Of a stretch of DNA of 64,000 nucleotides, positions 34,576 to 44,247 are shown piece by piece (position 1 is the stretch's first letter; every line of letters begins with the position of its first letter). Source of the stretch: JAGBWK01 sp964462445. Lineage in GTDB: Bacteria > Bacteroidota > Bacteroidia > Bacteroidales > Muribaculaceae. A program made the translations under genes and the position numbers. The DNA lies in contig CAYWXG010000005.1 in NCBI GenBank assembly GCA_964462445.1, forward strand, positions 10,116-74,115, in the 5' to 3' direction. Below the pieces are notes generated by a model. It worked only from the letters and a program-made list of their open reading frames with translations, did not search any database and was not told the DNA's origin.

Positions 34576-36144
34576 ATGGGCGCATTTTTATCATACTCCA
34601 TAGTGAGTGGGCTTATACTACTTTGTTTGGGTTTAGCCTATCGCCTGCTTCTTGCGTCCGAAAAGCAACATGGTTATAATCGTGCTGTGATATTGGCTAT
34701 ATACGCAGTGTCGTTTGCTACACTACCAATAATTTCGCTACTACAGCCCGCTGTTGCACATCCTCAATCATCTATCATTATCGAAAATATCGAGATTGTA
34801 GAAACGATTATTACGCCGAGTTCAAAACCGATATGGGGCACTATATTTATATGGGTGTTTATTCTCGGAATGATAGCGGTAATCGCAAAGACGATTATAA
34901 CATGGATGCAATTAGCCTCGATTATCCGTTCAGGAGATAAAATCAAAAAAGAGGGATACACAATCATAATTACCGACAGTAGCAACATTGCTCCCTTTAG
35001 TTGGTTGCATTATATAGTGCTATCTCGCGAGGATTATGAAGCCGGTTGCTCAGCCATTATTGAACACGAACTAAAGCATGTGAGTAGTTCCCATTGGTTA
35101 GACATTCTTTTTGCGCAAGTGGTATGTATTATCAATTGGTTTAATCCGTCAGCGTGGCTGATGCGCAACGAACTTTCGCTCGTACATGAGTACCAAGCCG
35201 ATATGGCAGTTATCCGTGCCGGACACAATGCGCAAGAATATCAAATGTTACTAATAAAAAAGGCCGTTGGGTCGAAATTCCAACATTTAGCCAATAGTTT
35301 AAATCATAATAATCTCAAAAAACGTATCAACATGATGTATCAAAAGAAATCGAGCACAGGGCGTAAGTTTAAAGCCCTCGCATTAGTGCCTATGTTTGCA
35401 TTAGCACTCGCAGTTACTACCGTATCACCCGTACGTGCCGCCATTTCCATGATTAACAACAGCGAGGCAACACTCGGCAATAGTAATGAACAAACTGCGA
35501 CACCACAAGTCAACAATGCCACATCTGATGTTAATGAAGCAACGTCATCAGAAGAGGTTTTTCTCCAAGCTGAAGTAATGCCACAATATCCCGGTGGTAT
35601 GAATGCTATGATGCAAGCCGTAATGTCAAAATGCAAATACCCCAATCCCGACAAAGAGAGGGAAGAGGGTGCCGTTGGGAACGCGATTATCCAATTCACC
35701 GTATTTTCCGACGGGCATACCGGCGACTTTCATCTCTTAAAATCTACCGGAGATGACGAACTTGACCAGATTGCACTAACTGCGGCACAAGAAGGCTTGG
35801 TTGAGACATGGACTCCGGGTATGACAAAAGGCAAGCCGGTTGCTGTCAAATTTGTCTTACCAATTGCATTCAAACCTACACAAAAGACCGATACTCAACA
35901 AGTGATTACAATCAGCAACAAATCGCGAGTTAAATCAACGACCAGCAGTATGGCTGTTTCCATTGACTCCGAAAAGGGTGTGGAAATAGAAGGTGTTAAC
36001 CCTACGGACATAAAAAATTTCAACATCTATATTGATGACCAAAAGAGTACATACGAACAAATGAATGCGTTGGATCCCAATTCAATCGTATCCATGTCAG
36101 TTGACAAAGCTACTAATGCAGTGCGTATCGCGACAAGAAAATAA
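34576..36144 (+). CDS. M56 (BlaR1-like) membrane metalloprotease with a TonB C-terminal domain
   Basis: 522 residues from the ATG at 34576, one base after the blaI stop; an earlier in-frame ATG at 34555 overlaps blaI. Layout: membrane helices at about 4-25, 33-53 and 90-112; a cytosolic-facing M56 domain with zinc motif HELKH (164-168) and EYQAD (Glu ligand region near 206-210); a fourth helix (about 266-290); a linker; a TonB C-terminal domain (about 331-435, AEVMPQYPGG...); and an unusual C-terminal extension of about 85 residues. There is no penicillin-binding sensor domain as in BlaR1. A TonB-type domain would contact outer-membrane transporters, so the signal sensed may be transport-related. 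Confidence 0.9.
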   Translation: MGAFLSYSIVSGLILLCLGLAYRLLLASEKQHGYNRAVILAIYAVSFATLPIISLLQPAVAHPQSSIIIENIEIVETIITPSSKPIWGTIFIWVFILGMIAVIAKTIITWMQLASIIRSGDKIKKEGYTIIITDSSNIAPFSWLHYIVLSREDYEAGCSAIIEHELKHVSSSHWLDILFAQVVCIINWFNPSAWLMRNELSLVHEYQADMAVIRAGHNAQEYQMLLIKKAVGSKFQHLANSLNHNNLKKRINMMYQKKSSTGRKFKALALVPMFALALAVTTVSPVRAAISMINNSEATLGNSNEQTATPQVNNATSDVNEATSSEEVFLQAEVMPQYPGGMNAMMQAVMSKCKYPNPDKEREEGAVGNAIIQFTVFSDGHTGDFHLLKSTGDDELDQIALTAAQEGLVETWTPGMTKGKPVAVKFVLPIAFKPTQKTDTQQVITISNKSRVKSTTSSMAVSIDSEKGVEIEGVNPTDIKNFNIYIDDQKSTYEQMNALDPNSIVSMSVDKATNAVRIATRK

Positions 36145-36171
36145 TATTTTTATACACGTAATAATTAGACA

Positions 36172-36208
36172 TAGAGAGTGCACTTCAAAATGAAATGCAC
36201 TCTCTATT
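36172..36208 (+). terminator. Hairpin between convergent genes, probable terminator
   Basis: TAGAGAGTGCA-CTTC (36172-36186) with GAA-ATGCACTCTCTA (36192-36206). It lies 28 nt after the M56 gene. The remaining ~175 nt before the CPBP gene show nothing I recognise. Confidence 0.72.
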
Positions 36209-36381
36209 AATTTAGACGTATACGAATAGTTATTGATATTATCTTATTTTGTAGTTGACACCAAATCCTATCAATCTATACTTTTAGTTATTCATTATAG
36301 TCCGACCATACTTTCAATTTACCTGCTCAAGCTTAATTAGAGGACATTGCTTGTGACTTGAATTTCATACTTATCCATTTA

Positions 36382-37317
36382 TCATAATGAAGTTGTGCGA
36401 TTGCGGAGAGCGTTGCGACGCAGTACAATTAAGCCTAAAGCTGTCACTATAACGCTTAATGAGATGGTCACCCAATCCATTCCAAGATTAAGAGATGCGG
36501 CATTTTCTACTGCTTCTCCGGCATTACCTCTTACCGCAAACCATGATACTACAACAACCATCGAATTATTAAAAGCATGGGCTATTATCGGCAGCCATAC
36601 AGACCCACTCCACCATATCAAATACCCAAAATATGCGCCTAACAACAATCGCGGCAAAAATCCGAAGAATTGAAAATGCATAAAGCTAAAAATAAAAGCA
36701 ACGGACCATATAGCAAAATGCTTCTTTACATTGGGCATCGACATAAACAAGTTTTGCAATGCACCTCTAAAAAATAGCTCTTCTGCGATTCCTGTTAGTA
36801 TACCAACAATCAAAATACCAACGACTAAATCCCCGACAGTATTACCACTAAAAAGTCCGTCAACAGCCGATGAGGCGGAGTCCTCCATACTTTTTAGAGT
36901 CTCTTCCAGACCGCTAAGGGCTTCAGGTAAGTGTAGATTGCTATTTAATTCTACCAACCATTCCATAGCCGGCATTGATGTTATCATAACAAGTATTGCA
37001 AGCAGAATTGATGAAAGGCGCGGCTTGACATTAATAGTAAGCAACGACGCGGGAAGACGTGTTGCCACAAATGCAGCTAATATTGCCGGCATAATAAACA
37101 CTAATAAATCTTGTATTATAGTGAAAATACGCATCCCTTTGACACTAAATCCCTCTTCTCCAACAAACAATGCTGACACTACCGATACTAATATTAACAT
37201 ACCGAAGAAGACACCAAAAAGAACTCCCACAGCACGCCCGGGTTGATTAACTACCGGCAACCACCCATTACTTCGTTGTGAATTAAATGATGTTGAATTT
37301 ACCTGTTTTAAATCCAT
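36382..37317 (-). CDS. CPBP family intramembrane metalloprotease (CAAX-type)
   Basis: 311 residues with about eight hydrophobic segments. The three catalytic motifs are present: EELFFRG (Glu pair near 179-180), FSFMHFQ (His) and the C-terminal HAFNNS (His/Asn). The family covers Rce1-like proteases and bacteriocin-immunity or envelope-related enzymes; the substrate is unknown. It lies 31 nt after the tRNA methyltransferase gene on the same strand, so they may be co-transcribed. Confidence 0.9.
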   Translation of the reverse strand: MDLKQVNSTSFNSQRSNGWLPVVNQPGRAVGVLFGVFFGMLILVSVVSALFVGEEGFSVKGMRIFTIIQDLLVFIMPAILAAFVATRLPASLLTINVKPRLSSILLAILVMITSMPAMEWLVELNSNLHLPEALSGLEETLKSMEDSASSAVDGLFSGNTVGDLVVGILIVGILTGIAEELFFRGALQNLFMSMPNVKKHFAIWSVAFIFSFMHFQFFGFLPRLLLGAYFGYLIWWSGSVWLPIIAHAFNNSMVVVVSWFAVRGNAGEAVENAASLNLGMDWVTISLSVIVTALGLIVLRRNALRNRTTSL

Positions 37318-37348
37318 GTATTTATATGTTTTAGTTTATCGTTTTAAT

Positions 37349-38077
37349 TTATAAATTGAGATAAAAATCTTTCACTAAAGCGATATATTCTTCAGTATAA
37401 TTTCCATCAGAGTTTTGAATTAACAATTGTGTTTTCTCAAACATGACATTATTTCCCGTTGAGAATTCCCACAATGTTCGTATCGCAGGTTTATTTTCGC
37501 GTGAAAAAACCCTACATTGACGAGATGGTGTCAAACCGATAAGTGCCGCCTCAAACATTACATCTTCGTCACGAGTTGCAGGGAGAACCATTGCCAAACG
37601 ACCACCCGGGGTTAATTGTGAGATACTACGATAAATCAGTGTTGACAGTGGTAAGCTATCTTCATGACGTGCCACTGCTCTTAACTTATCGGGAGATTGC
37701 AGTTGTTCTGTGAAAAATGGAGGGTTACTGACTATTAAATCATATTTTTGTCCATCATCAAATTTACGAAAATCGGATAGCGAAACTTCAACCCTATTTG
37801 CAAATGGTGAATTTAGGATATTAATTTTACATTCCTCAACGGCGTCATTGCTAATATCAATACATTTTATAATAGCATCGTGGTACCGTTGTGCTATCAT
37901 TAAAGCTATTAATCCAGTACCACACCCTACATCAAGCGCTCGTTTTACCCCTATGAAATCAGGCAACTTAGCCCATGCCCCAAGCAAAACACCATCAGTT
38001 CCGACCTTCATTGCGCTTCGGCTATTAGAAAGTGAGAACTGCTTGAAATGGAATATTGATTGGCGAGTCGGATTCAT
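37349..38077 (-). CDS. tRNA1(Val) adenine-N6 methyltransferase, YfiC/TrmN6 type
   Basis: 242 residues. A class I SAM-dependent methyltransferase: the SAM loop RALDVGCGTGLIALM (about 40-54) and the catalytic NPPF motif in VSNPPFFTEQ (about 114-123) identify an N6-adenine enzyme. The N-terminal FHFKQFSLSNSRSAMKVGTDGVLLGAWA matches TrmN6, which modifies A37 of tRNA-Val. It has its own promoter (38109-38140). Confidence 0.9.
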   Translation of the reverse strand: MNPTRQSIFHFKQFSLSNSRSAMKVGTDGVLLGAWAKLPDFIGVKRALDVGCGTGLIALMIAQRYHDAIIKCIDISNDAVEECKINILNSPFANRVEVSLSDFRKFDDGQKYDLIVSNPPFFTEQLQSPDKLRAVARHEDSLPLSTLIYRSISQLTPGGRLAMVLPATRDEDVMFEAALIGLTPSRQCRVFSRENKPAIRTLWEFSTGNNVMFEKTQLLIQNSDGNYTEEYIALVKDFYLNL

Positions 38078-38108
38078 TATTTTAATGTGACTACATATTC
38101 ATACTTTG

Positions 38109-38140
38109 CAAAAGTACAATTTTTCACATCCTTTCGCAAC
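38109..38140 (-). promoter_or_regulatory. Promoter of the tRNA methyltransferase gene
   Basis: On the minus strand: GTTG (38140-38137), 20 nt, TACTTTTG (38116-38109), a full -7 match. It is about 32 nt before the start codon. Confidence 0.65.
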
Positions 38141-38203
38141 TATTTATCTCCATTTTGATTTTCAACGCAATTACATATTAAATGGTTAGTAATAAAACCA
38201 AAC

Positions 38204-38234
38204 ATTGAAAATCATTTTATTTTTTCTAATTTTG
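38204..38234 (+). promoter_or_regulatory. Promoter of engB
   Basis: ATTG (38204-38207), 19 nt, TAATTTTG (38227-38234): full -7 match, correct spacing, 19 nt before the engB ATG. Confidence 0.72.
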
Positions 38235-38253
38235 CAAAAAATAATTTATAGTC

Positions 38254-38862
38254 ATGATTATTAACAGTGCACAATTCGTCATATCAAATACTTCAGTAAA
38301 GAAATGCCCTGCAGAAATGCTACATGAATACGCATTTATCGGCCGTTCTAATGTTGGCAAATCATCATTGATTAATATGTTGACGAACAAAAAGTCATTG
38401 GCACAAACATCATCCAAGCCGGGTAAAACATTACTAATCAATCATTTTCTCATTAACGACTCGTGGCATATTGTCGACCTCCCGGGATATGGATATGCGC
38501 AAAGAAGCAAAGATAGTCGCCAAGCAATTGAACGTATAATTCAAGAATATATCCTTAATCGACAACAGATGACCAATCTGTTCGTACTTATAGACGTACG
38601 TCATAAGCCTCAGAAAATAGATTTAGAATTTATGGAATGGTTGGGTGAAAATGAAGTTCCTTTTTCAATCGTATTTACCAAACTTGATAAATTGTCATCG
38701 TCAGCCGTCAAAAAATCTATATCTTCATATTGCACCACGCTACGCGAACAATGGGAAGAATTACCACCTATTTTCGCAACATCAAGCGAAGACGGACGAG
38801 GCAGGGAAGAACTACTCGACTACATTGAACAGCTCAACCAACTACCTCTTCAAGAGGAATAA
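38254..38862 (+). CDS. engB: Ribosome-biogenesis GTPase YsxC/EngB (YihA)
   Basis: 202 residues. The GTPase motifs are G1 GRSNVGKSSLIN (about 31-42), G2/G3 KPGKT and DLPGYGYA (about 74-81), and G4 TKLDKL (about 139-144), in the YihA/EngB arrangement. EngB assists assembly of the large ribosomal subunit. It has its own promoter and is followed by a 147-nt gap before relA. Confidence 0.96.
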   Translation: MIINSAQFVISNTSVKKCPAEMLHEYAFIGRSNVGKSSLINMLTNKKSLAQTSSKPGKTLLINHFLINDSWHIVDLPGYGYAQRSKDSRQAIERIIQEYILNRQQMTNLFVLIDVRHKPQKIDLEFMEWLGENEVPFSIVFTKLDKLSSSAVKKSISSYCTTLREQWEELPPIFATSSEDGRGREELLDYIEQLNQLPLQEE

Positions 38863-38981
38863 CATCTTAATTAATAAACCGTTGAGAAGTTAGGAAATCC
38901 ACTCATATGTGAAATTTTTATTAAATAACTTTCGTACATACTATTTATCCTACATCCAAGCTATTTTTCTGTTTTTTTTAT

Positions 38982-38989
38982 TAACTTTG
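38982..38989 (+). promoter_or_regulatory. -7 box candidate for relA
   Basis: TAACTTTG, full consensus, 20 nt before the relA ATG, in the T-rich gap after engB. No convincing -33 box is present. Confidence 0.5.
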
Positions 38990-39009
38990 TTGATAAAAAA
39001 CAACCCCTT

Positions 39010-41217
39010 ATGTCACAAACTCAATCATATCAATCAGGCAAACTCAAGCTACTACAACTATGTCGTGGACTATATCGCCAAATTGAGTCACAAGGCATAG
39101 ATAAATCTAAATTAAATTCACTTACTGAGCTACTGCGCAAAGGGGCAAAAGATGGACATATCAAGCCCGACCGCTTCGGAATCAGCCCTGTGATGCACAA
39201 CCTGCATGTGGCCTACGCATTATGCAATCGCGTAAGTCCAGATATAAATATGGTTGTGGCAATCATGTTGCGCAATCTCGTTGAATGTGATTATATAACT
39301 TTATCTGAAGTCAAAACTAATTGGGGCGATGATGTAGCTAAACTTCTCAACGGTCTTCAAAATATTACCAAACTATATTCTCGACAAGTAGCGGTAGAAA
39401 GCGATAATTTCCGTCGACTTCTCATGACTTTTGCTGAAGATATTCGCGTCATTATCATAATGATAATCGACCGTTTGGAATTGATGAAGCTAATCAATCA
39501 CCATCCCAACGAACGATTAGTGCGAGAAGTGGCCTATGAAGCTAACTTTCTATACGCTCCGTTGGCTCACCGTTTAGGTCTTTACGCAATTAAAGGTGAA
39601 ATTGAGGATATGTCGCTCAAATATACCAATCGCAAAGCTTTTAACGAGATTGTAGAACACCTAAACGAAACAAAGTCTAAACGCGAAGCCTATATAGAAG
39701 ATTTCATTCGCCCGATTCGCGAAAAGCTTGATGCTTCCGGTATTAAGTATGAGATAAAAGGTCGTACAAAATCAATATACTCCATTTGGAATAAATTGAT
39801 AAAGCAAAACAACGATATTGACCATATCTACGACCTTTTTGCCATACGCATTATAATCGATACAGAGAAAGAGCGAGAGAAAGCTGAATGTTGGCTCGCC
39901 TACTCTATCGTGACTGATATGTATCGTCCTAATCCAACACGCATGAAGGATTGGATTAGCATCCCCAAATCCAATGGTTATGAGTCACTTCACATCACTG
40001 TAGCCGGACCAGATGGGCGTTGGGTGGAAGTGCAAATACGTACACATCGCATGGATCTTATTGCCGAAAAAGGTGTAGCTGCCCATTGGCGTTATAAAGG
40101 GATAAAGAGCGAAGGGGAAATGGATACATGGATGAACAAAGTACGCAATATTCTTGAAGGAGGTGCTGAGGGGCCTATGGAATTGATGCGTAATTTCAAA
40201 ATGGACTTCTACGACAAGGAGGTATTTGTTTTCACCCCAAAAGGAGATCTCTATAAATTACCGCTTGGAGCTACTGTCCTTGATTTCGCTTTTAATATCC
40301 ATTCACGCTTGGGTTGTCAATGTACAGGAGCTCGTGTCAATGGGAAAAATCAAAAAATCAATTACAAGCTGCAAAGTGGCGACACGGTTGAAATTTTAAC
40401 ATCCGGCACCCAGTCACCCAAACAGGATTGGCTAAATTTTGTCATTACATCGAAAGCTCGCACCAAAATACGGCAAACTATCAACGAACGCTCCAATCAA
40501 GCCAACGAATTAGCGAAGGAAATGTTGCAACGACGTTTCAAAAATCGCAAAATTGAGTTGGAAGAAGCATCGTTGATGCGAACAATAAAAAGCCTTGGCT
40601 ATAAAACGGTCACAGAGTTCTACAATAATATTGCCAATGAAACGCTTGATATCAACACCGTTATTGACACATATGAACAAACTATAGGACGTAGAATGCC
40701 AGAACCCGAAACTCGCTCAGCCGGTGATTTTGTGCTTTCCATCTCCGAGGAAAATAGTGGCAGCTCCGCAAGCGATGTACTTGTAATCGGTGACAATATC
40801 AAAGGTATCAACTATCGTTTGGCACGATGCTGCAATCCAATACATGGCGACGAAGTATTTGGCTTCATTTCTTCGGAAGGTGTAGTTAGTATCCATCGTT
40901 CCGACTGTCCTAATGCCATCCACATGCGTCACCGCTTTCCATATCGAGAGGTCCCGACAAAATGGTCAGGAAAGATTGGCAACCAATTTGCGACCACACT
41001 GAGTATAGTTGGGCACGACGATATCGGCATTGTAACGAATATTACTTCAATAATTAATAAAGAGAAAGATATCACATTAAGAGCCATCTCTATTGATTCC
41101 AACGATGGACTATTCCAAGGACAATTATCAGTAGGAGTGAACGATGTTGGAGCTCTAAAAATGCTTATAAAAAAAATAAAAACTATAAAAGGAGTAAAAG
41201 ATGTACAACGTGTATAA
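39010..41217 (+). CDS. relA: RelA/SpoT-family (p)ppGpp synthetase with degenerate hydrolase domain
   Basis: 735 residues, full Rel/Spo length. The N-terminal HD region (about 40-190) lacks the hydrolase signature: where bifunctional enzymes have HDxxED the sequence reads MLRNLVECD, so it should not degrade ppGpp. The synthetase domain (about 240-365) is intact: IKGRTKSIYSIWNKL, IYDLFAIRIIID, PKSNGYESLHITV and EVQIRTHRMD. TGS (about 400-465), a Cys-containing conserved region (RLARCCNPIHGDEVFGF) and a C-terminal ACT domain follow, so ribosome-based control is likely. It should be the starvation-responsive synthetase, with a separate hydrolase outside the window. It overlaps the next gene by 17 nt. 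Confidence 0.93.
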   Translation: MSQTQSYQSGKLKLLQLCRGLYRQIESQGIDKSKLNSLTELLRKGAKDGHIKPDRFGISPVMHNLHVAYALCNRVSPDINMVVAIMLRNLVECDYITLSEVKTNWGDDVAKLLNGLQNITKLYSRQVAVESDNFRRLLMTFAEDIRVIIIMIIDRLELMKLINHHPNERLVREVAYEANFLYAPLAHRLGLYAIKGEIEDMSLKYTNRKAFNEIVEHLNETKSKREAYIEDFIRPIREKLDASGIKYEIKGRTKSIYSIWNKLIKQNNDIDHIYDLFAIRIIIDTEKEREKAECWLAYSIVTDMYRPNPTRMKDWISIPKSNGYESLHITVAGPDGRWVEVQIRTHRMDLIAEKGVAAHWRYKGIKSEGEMDTWMNKVRNILEGGAEGPMELMRNFKMDFYDKEVFVFTPKGDLYKLPLGATVLDFAFNIHSRLGCQCTGARVNGKNQKINYKLQSGDTVEILTSGTQSPKQDWLNFVITSKARTKIRQTINERSNQANELAKEMLQRRFKNRKIELEEASLMRTIKSLGYKTVTEFYNNIANETLDINTVIDTYEQTIGRRMPEPETRSAGDFVLSISEENSGSSASDVLVIGDNIKGINYRLARCCNPIHGDEVFGFISSEGVVSIHRSDCPNAIHMRHRFPYREVPTKWSGKIGNQFATTLSIVGHDDIGIVTNITSIINKEKDITLRAISIDSNDGLFQGQLSVGVNDVGALKMLIKKIKTIKGVKDVQRV

Positions 41218-42061
41218 ACATATCTCAAAAACCTTTTTGACCATTTCAATCGCAACATTAGCATTAAGTTCATGCAAAAGCGAGAAATCAGACACTGCCA
41301 CTCTCGCAGAAGAATTATTTAACAAAGCCCAGACTGAGTTAAATAGTGGTAATGCTCACGAATGTATAACTCTATTGGATTCACTTGACTCAAATTTTAT
41401 TAAAGAACGCGACATCATCCAACAGAGCATGAATTTGCGTCCACAAGCTCTATTGCAGATTGCAACTGAAGAAATTGCATCAACCGATTTTATTATTAAT
41501 ACCAACAAAGCGAAACTTGATAGCCTTAAGCCATTGATGACACACATCGATGTGCCGGGCACCGAGGGATATTCTCTTGTTGGGACATTGGTTGACCCAA
41601 ATTTTATGAATAAAACAGGTATCTCTCCCCGAGTGTCGGAAATTGGTGAATTTTACCTTGTAACATCAGTAAATCCTGCCGGAGGATTGAAACACTGGTC
41701 GGTTTCGGCTGTAGTTGGAGATATGATTGCAACTACTGATACAGTTGCCTACGATGGCGCACTTAACTTCCGCCTCAATAATTCAGAAGTAATCACATTT
41801 ACACCTGCCGGAAGTAATAGCATTGGAGAATTAGTAGCCAACAATCCAAATCTTCCGGTAAAAATTATTTTTAACGGAGAAAATGGCAAAACCAAAAGCA
41901 TATCACTATCGACCACTCAAATAGAGGGAATGGCTACAGCATATCGCTATGCTTTAGCAATCAACGATATGCGAAATGCGACAATTAATCTCGAGCGTCT
42001 AAATGCACGATGCAATAAGCTACAGCAGCAAATCAACAATAATAAAGCTAATCCCGAATAA
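41201..42061 (+). CDS. Hypothetical lipoprotein downstream of relA
   Basis: 286 residues. A lipoprotein signal peptide ends in ALSSC (Cys at residue 25). The mature protein starts with a helical repeat-like region (LAEELFNKAQTELNSGNAHECITLLDSLD, TPR-like), followed by a beta-rich middle (about 115-215) and a C-terminal coiled coil (about 240-280). The start overlaps relA by 17 nt, so they are translationally linked. I recognise no named family. It should be anchored in the envelope. Confidence 0.75.
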   Translation: MYNVYKHISKTFLTISIATLALSSCKSEKSDTATLAEELFNKAQTELNSGNAHECITLLDSLDSNFIKERDIIQQSMNLRPQALLQIATEEIASTDFIINTNKAKLDSLKPLMTHIDVPGTEGYSLVGTLVDPNFMNKTGISPRVSEIGEFYLVTSVNPAGGLKHWSVSAVVGDMIATTDTVAYDGALNFRLNNSEVITFTPAGSNSIGELVANNPNLPVKIIFNGENGKTKSISLSTTQIEGMATAYRYALAINDMRNATINLERLNARCNKLQQQINNNKANPE

Positions 42062-42130
42062 GAAGTTGAACTGAGAATATTTTTATCCTATAAGTAACTC
42101 TCAGAATGAATACTTTACAGAATAAAGACA

Positions 42131-43087
42131 ATGACAATACCACAGATAATAGAATCTACCCCCGGTCGCGGGTTCTCTTTTGAAGTACTTCCACCACTCA
42201 AAGGGAAAAGTATCGAAACATTATTCCGCGGAATAGATAAATTGATAGAATTCAATCCACGATATATCAATATTACAACCCATAGGAGTGAACTCGTGTT
42301 CAAGCAAACCGATGGCGGGTTATATCAACGTGTCACGCAGCGCACACGTCCCGGGACTGTCGCGGTTGCCACGGCAATTCAAAATAGATATAAAATTCCG
42401 GTTGTACCCCACATGATATGCAGCGGGTTCTCAAAAATGGAGACCGAATACGCACTAATTGACCTCGCATTCTTGGGTATTACTAACATTCTTGTGTTGC
42501 GTGGAGATAAAGCCAAGCACGATAGCAAATATATGCCAAACGAAAATGGTTATATGCACGCATCTGAATTGCAACAACAAGTAAATGATTTTAATCGAGG
42601 ATTTTTTATCGATGGCACACAGATGGACACAAGTCGCGAAAAGCCATTCTCATGTGGAGTAGCGGGATATCCGGAAAAGCATGAGGAATCTCCCAATTTA
42701 GACATGGATTTGCACTATCTCAAAGCCAAAGTTGATAATGGCGCCGATTATATCGTCACTCAATTGTTTTATGACAATAAGCACTACTTTAAATTCGTAG
42801 AACGTTGTCGCGCTATCGGCATTAATGTACCCATTATTCCCGGCATTAAGCCTATTTACAGTGTCAACCAGCTATCTATTCTTCCTAAAATATTTAAAGT
42901 TGACATACCCAACGAATTAGCAAATAAAATGCTTGGTTGCGCTACCGATGAAGAGCGCAAAATGGTAGGCATTGAATGGGGAATCAACCAAGTAAATGAG
43001 CTATATGAAGGAGGAGCACCATCAATACACTACTACTCTCTAAACGCGGTTGATATGGTACGCGAAATTGTTAAAAACACGTTATAA
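42131..43087 (+). CDS. metF: Methylenetetrahydrofolate reductase
   Basis: 318 residues. The FAD-dependent TIM-barrel enzyme reduces 5,10-methylene-THF to 5-methyl-THF for methionine synthesis. Visible: FSFEVLPPLKGKS (the substrate Glu), YINITTHRSE, LVLRGDKAK (flavin contact) and ADYIVTQLFYDNKHYF. Length is normal. It is followed 18 nt later by holB. Confidence 0.95.
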   Translation: MTIPQIIESTPGRGFSFEVLPPLKGKSIETLFRGIDKLIEFNPRYINITTHRSELVFKQTDGGLYQRVTQRTRPGTVAVATAIQNRYKIPVVPHMICSGFSKMETEYALIDLAFLGITNILVLRGDKAKHDSKYMPNENGYMHASELQQQVNDFNRGFFIDGTQMDTSREKPFSCGVAGYPEKHEESPNLDMDLHYLKAKVDNGADYIVTQLFYDNKHYFKFVERCRAIGINVPIIPGIKPIYSVNQLSILPKIFKVDIPNELANKMLGCATDEERKMVGIEWGINQVNELYEGGAPSIHYYSLNAVDMVREIVKNTL

Positions 43088-43105
43088 TCTAACTGATTTC
43101 CCGGA

Positions 43106-44230
43106 ATGAAGTTTAGTGATATACCTGCGCACAACTCAGTCAAGCGACAACTTGTCGATATGGTCGACAATGATAAAATACCCCATGCGTTATTATTTGA
43201 GGGGAAAAGTGGTATAGGCAAAATGATGCTTGCCCGAGCTTTAGCACAATACATTCACTGCCCAAATCGGAGCAATGGGGATAGCTGTGGGGTGTGTCCC
43301 TCATGTCTACAACACCAATCGTTCAATCATATCGACACCCACTTCTCTTTTCCAGTAATAAAGGTAAAAAACAAATCCGGAGCCCCCGTTTCCGATGATT
43401 GGATTGACCAATGGCGACAACTTCTTTCCGATTCTCCATATATGGATATGAATACGTGGGTGGATTTACTTGGAAACGCTAATGCTCAGCCAATAATATA
43501 TGTTGAAGAAAGTAGTGCTCTAATCCATAAGCTCAACTTCACATCACATGCATCACGTTTCAAAATAGTATTGATGTGGCTTCCGGAAAGAATGAATGAA
43601 CCGAGTGCCAACAAATTACTTAAATTATTAGAAGAGCCACACGACGACACGCTATTCATTCTTGTAAGCAATGAGCCGACAAAGATTCTCCCAACAATAT
43701 ATTCTCGCCTACAACGCATACAAGTAAAACGACTCGATGATAATGTTATTGCTCAATATCTTGAGCAAAATTTCGGAGTTGCAACCGACCAAGCTCAAGG
43801 TATTGCTCGACTTGCAGAAGGAAGTATACTTGAAGCCACGCATCGTCTATCCACATCCGATGAGTCAAAACAATTTCTCGAAATGTTTATATCGCTTATG
43901 CGATTTGCATATCAGAAAAAAGTAGGGGAACTGCGCAGATGGAGTAATACGGTTGCCGAGTTTGGGCGCGAAAAATGTTGCCGATTCATGGAATATTGTG
44001 AACGCCTGACCGGTGAAAACTATATATACAATCTACGCAACCCTCAACTTGTTGCCTTAGATAATGAAGAAAGTAAATTTAGCACCAACTTCGCTCGTTT
44101 TATCAATGAACGCAACGTTGAGCAATTAAGACTTCTCTTTATCGAAGCTCGGCGCGATATAGCCGGAAATGCAAATGCTAAAATCGTACTTTTCGACATT
44201 GCAGTAAGCATAATTTTATACTTGAAATAA
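43106..44230 (+). CDS. holB: DNA polymerase III delta' subunit
   Basis: 374 residues. A clamp-loader AAA+ protein: the P-loop region EGKSGIGKMMLA (about 28-39), a zinc module with four Cys (HCPNRSNGDSCGVCPSC), and the LLKLLEEPHDDTLFIL and IYSRLQRI blocks of delta'. The P-loop keeps GKM instead of GKT/S, consistent with delta' being a non-hydrolysing stator. The clamp loader places the sliding clamp on primed DNA. It lies between metF and the AddB-like nuclease gene. Confidence 0.92.
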   Translation: MKFSDIPAHNSVKRQLVDMVDNDKIPHALLFEGKSGIGKMMLARALAQYIHCPNRSNGDSCGVCPSCLQHQSFNHIDTHFSFPVIKVKNKSGAPVSDDWIDQWRQLLSDSPYMDMNTWVDLLGNANAQPIIYVEESSALIHKLNFTSHASRFKIVLMWLPERMNEPSANKLLKLLEEPHDDTLFILVSNEPTKILPTIYSRLQRIQVKRLDDNVIAQYLEQNFGVATDQAQGIARLAEGSILEATHRLSTSDESKQFLEMFISLMRFAYQKKVGELRRWSNTVAEFGREKCCRFMEYCERLTGENYIYNLRNPQLVALDNEESKFSTNFARFINERNVEQLRLLFIEARRDIAGNANAKIVLFDIAVSIILYLK

Positions 44231-44247
44231 TTTCTATATAAAATACC

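Noticed and set aside
38909..39100. Small hydrophobic plus-strand ORF overlapping the start of relA
   Set aside because: It runs over the relA -7 box and start codon in another frame; no sign of a separate gene.
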